Origin: Rhodanobacteraceae bacterium
GTDB taxonomy: Bacteria; Pseudomonadota; Gammaproteobacteria; Xanthomonadales; Rhodanobacteraceae
DNA: 16,671 bases
Assembly: GCA_025924775.1 (NCBI GenBank)
Contig: JAICHS010000024.1
Location: forward strand, 1 to 16,671
Direction: 5' to 3'
In this document: positions 13,846 to 16,671 of the stretch, one piece after another
Numbering within the stretch: the first letter of the stretch is position 1
Layout: each line of letters starts with the position of its first letter
Program-made: the position numbers and the translations under genes
The notes under the pieces: generated by a model
What the model saw: the letters and a program-made list of their open reading frames with translations, nothing else
Told to the model about the DNA's origin: nothing
Database searches by the model: none

Positions 13846-14388
13846 TCACGGGATACCCACAAGGCATGCCGCGAGGTGTGTCGCATCGGCTTGCGCCAGG
13901 CGTACGCGGCCGGAGTTGGCCACCACGACCATGCGACCGGTGCGCGCACGCGCGTGGCAAATCGTGAAGCTGACGTTGCTGCCGCCCGCGCCCCCATTCG
14001 GATGGAACGTGACCTGCCGGCGGCCGTTGCTGGTGACGACGCGGGTACCCGGTGGCATCGGTGGCTGGGTCGCGAGCAGGGCCGCATTGCCATCGGGCTG
14101 CCCGTCGTGATCGGCGTCGCGGGCGATGATCCAGCCGTGCTGCCAGTCGTCATCCAGGTGGCAATGGTGCGCGTCGCGACTGGGGCACACCACGACGCGG
14201 GCGTTGTGCATCACCGCCGCCGCGCGCGCGTGCCGCAGGCCATTGCTGAGCGCCGATTCGATGCCGCGATCGCGCGTGCGCGCCAGCAGGTTGCCCATGG
14301 CCGGCGCACCCGCCATGGCGAGGATGCCCGCAATCGCAAGCGCGATCAGCAATTCCGTCAGGGTGAATCCGCGCATGCGTGGCGGCAT
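13846..14388 (-). CDS. GspH/FimT-family type IV pseudopilin
   Basis: The 180-residue protein begins MPPRMRG-FTLTELLIALAIAGILA: a class III prepilin leader cleaved after Gly7 by PilD, methylatable Phe8, and Glu at mature position 5, followed by the hydrophobic assembly helix. The globular part has the GspH/FimT pattern with CPSRD (68-72), C76, DDWQHGWIIARDADHDG (80-96) and FHPNGG (128-133). Four cysteines (68, 76, 144, 175) could form disulfides. It is a minor pilin or pseudopilin, probably priming type IV pili or a type II secretion pseudopilus. The start at 14388 has a GAGGGA Shine-Dalgarno. The frame continues upstream but without a leader-like sequence. No other pilin genes are adjacent. 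Confidence 0.9.
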   Translation of the reverse strand: MPPRMRGFTLTELLIALAIAGILAMAGAPAMGNLLARTRDRGIESALSNGLRHARAAAVMHNARVVVCPSRDAHHCHLDDDWQHGWIIARDADHDGQPDGNAALLATQPPMPPGTRVVTSNGRRQVTFHPNGGAGGSNVSFTICHARARTGRMVVVANSGRVRLAQADATHLAACLVGIP

Positions 14389-14474
14389 GACCGTTCCCTC
14401 CGTGCGAGGCCAACAGTCTGTGCGGCCCGGCCGGCGACGCGTAGCGGCCGCGTACGGCGATCGTTGTCGGGCAT

Positions 14475-14495
14475 TGCTGACATGGGTTGTCAGCA
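14475..14495. promoter_or_regulatory. Candidate operator palindrome upstream of uvrB
   Basis: TGCTGACA (14475-14482) and TGTCAGCA (14488-14495) are perfect 8-bp inverted repeats with a 5-nt centre. The site covers the position expected for the uvrB -35 and ends 9 bp before its -10. It does not fit LexA (E. coli CTG-N10-CAG; here the spacing is 11). Confidence 0.55.
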
Positions 14496-14504
14496 GTGCA
14501 AACG

Positions 14505-14510
14505 TATAAT
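14505..14510 (+). promoter_or_regulatory. -10 element of uvrB
   Basis: Perfect TATAAT ends 6 nt before the uvrB ATG at 14517. No consensus -35 is seen at 16-18 nt, where the palindrome 14475-14495 lies. Transcription would start at or next to the ATG. Confidence 0.6.
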
Positions 14511-14516
14511 GTGCGG

Positions 14517-16592
<2,076 letters not shown>

Positions 16593-16602
16593 CCGCGGTT
16601 GC

Positions 16603-16671
16603 TCAGGGCGTTGCGCGCACCGCGACCGCCGCGCCCAGCAGGCCGGGATTGGGGTGGGTGATCACCTGCAC
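16603..16671 (-). CDS. glk: Probable glucokinase, C-terminal end (partial)
   Basis: The minus strand gives 22 codons and a TGA stop at 16603-16605; the rest lies beyond the window. The end VQVITHPNPGLLGAAVAVRATP resembles the C-terminus of E. coli-type glucokinase, which has a V-x-DNPGLLGSG motif. Such enzymes phosphorylate glucose with ATP in the cytoplasm. The call rests on this short NPGLLGAA signature only, so a related sugar kinase is possible. Confidence 0.6.
   Translation of the reverse strand: MQVITHPNPGLLGAAVAVRATP

Overview
The window comes from a GC-rich gammaproteobacterium, most likely of the order Lysobacterales/Xanthomonadales. Evidence is the high G+C content, the rplU-rpmA-obgE / rpsT / murJ and queG / nnr-tsaE-ami gene blocks (both as remembered from Pseudomonas and xanthomonads), a GspH/FimT-type pseudopilin, and REP-like repeats of a kind I associate with xanthomonads. 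The genus cannot be fixed from the sequence alone. I see no phage, IS transposase, CRISPR array or defence system. The window is mainly core genome, and the interesting material lies between genes.

Layout. At 1-135 (minus) is the first 45 codons of uvrA, divergent from rplU-rpmA (401-991), which ends in a good intrinsic terminator. The GTPase gene obgE (1123-2163) follows and converges on rpsT (2336-2599, minus) across a REP-like repeat and a bidirectional terminator. A 20-bp perfect inverted repeat separates rpsT from murJ (2797-4413). Then come the pantothenate genes panB, panC and panD (4479-6891). A small cysteine-rich protein and queG lie on the minus strand (6898-8226). queG diverges over only 22 bp from nnr-tsaE (8249-10208), followed by an exported AMIN/amidase/LysM cell-division amidase (10321-11817).

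The stretch 11818-12250 holds a near-consensus stable-RNA promoter, a truncated 5' copy of tRNA-Asn, a roughly 110-nt palindromic insert, an intact tRNA-Asn(GUU) and its terminator. Then come an HMG-CoA synthase homologue (12328-13827), a lone GspH/FimT pseudopilin on the minus strand (13846-14388), uvrB (14517-16592) and the last 22 codons of a probable glucokinase gene on the minus strand (16603-16671).

Functional links. UvrA and UvrB are two parts of the same excision-repair nuclease, encoded about 14 kb apart. PanB, PanC and PanD carry out the dedicated pantothenate steps apart from ketopantoate reduction. MurJ flips lipid II and the amidase splits septal peptidoglycan. QueG (queuosine at G34) and TsaE (t6A at A37) both modify tRNA-Asn(GUU), which is itself encoded here. 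Several genes (queG, the amidase, uvrB, perhaps nnr) have a predicted -10 element only 6-8 nt before the start codon, so leaderless mRNAs are likely.
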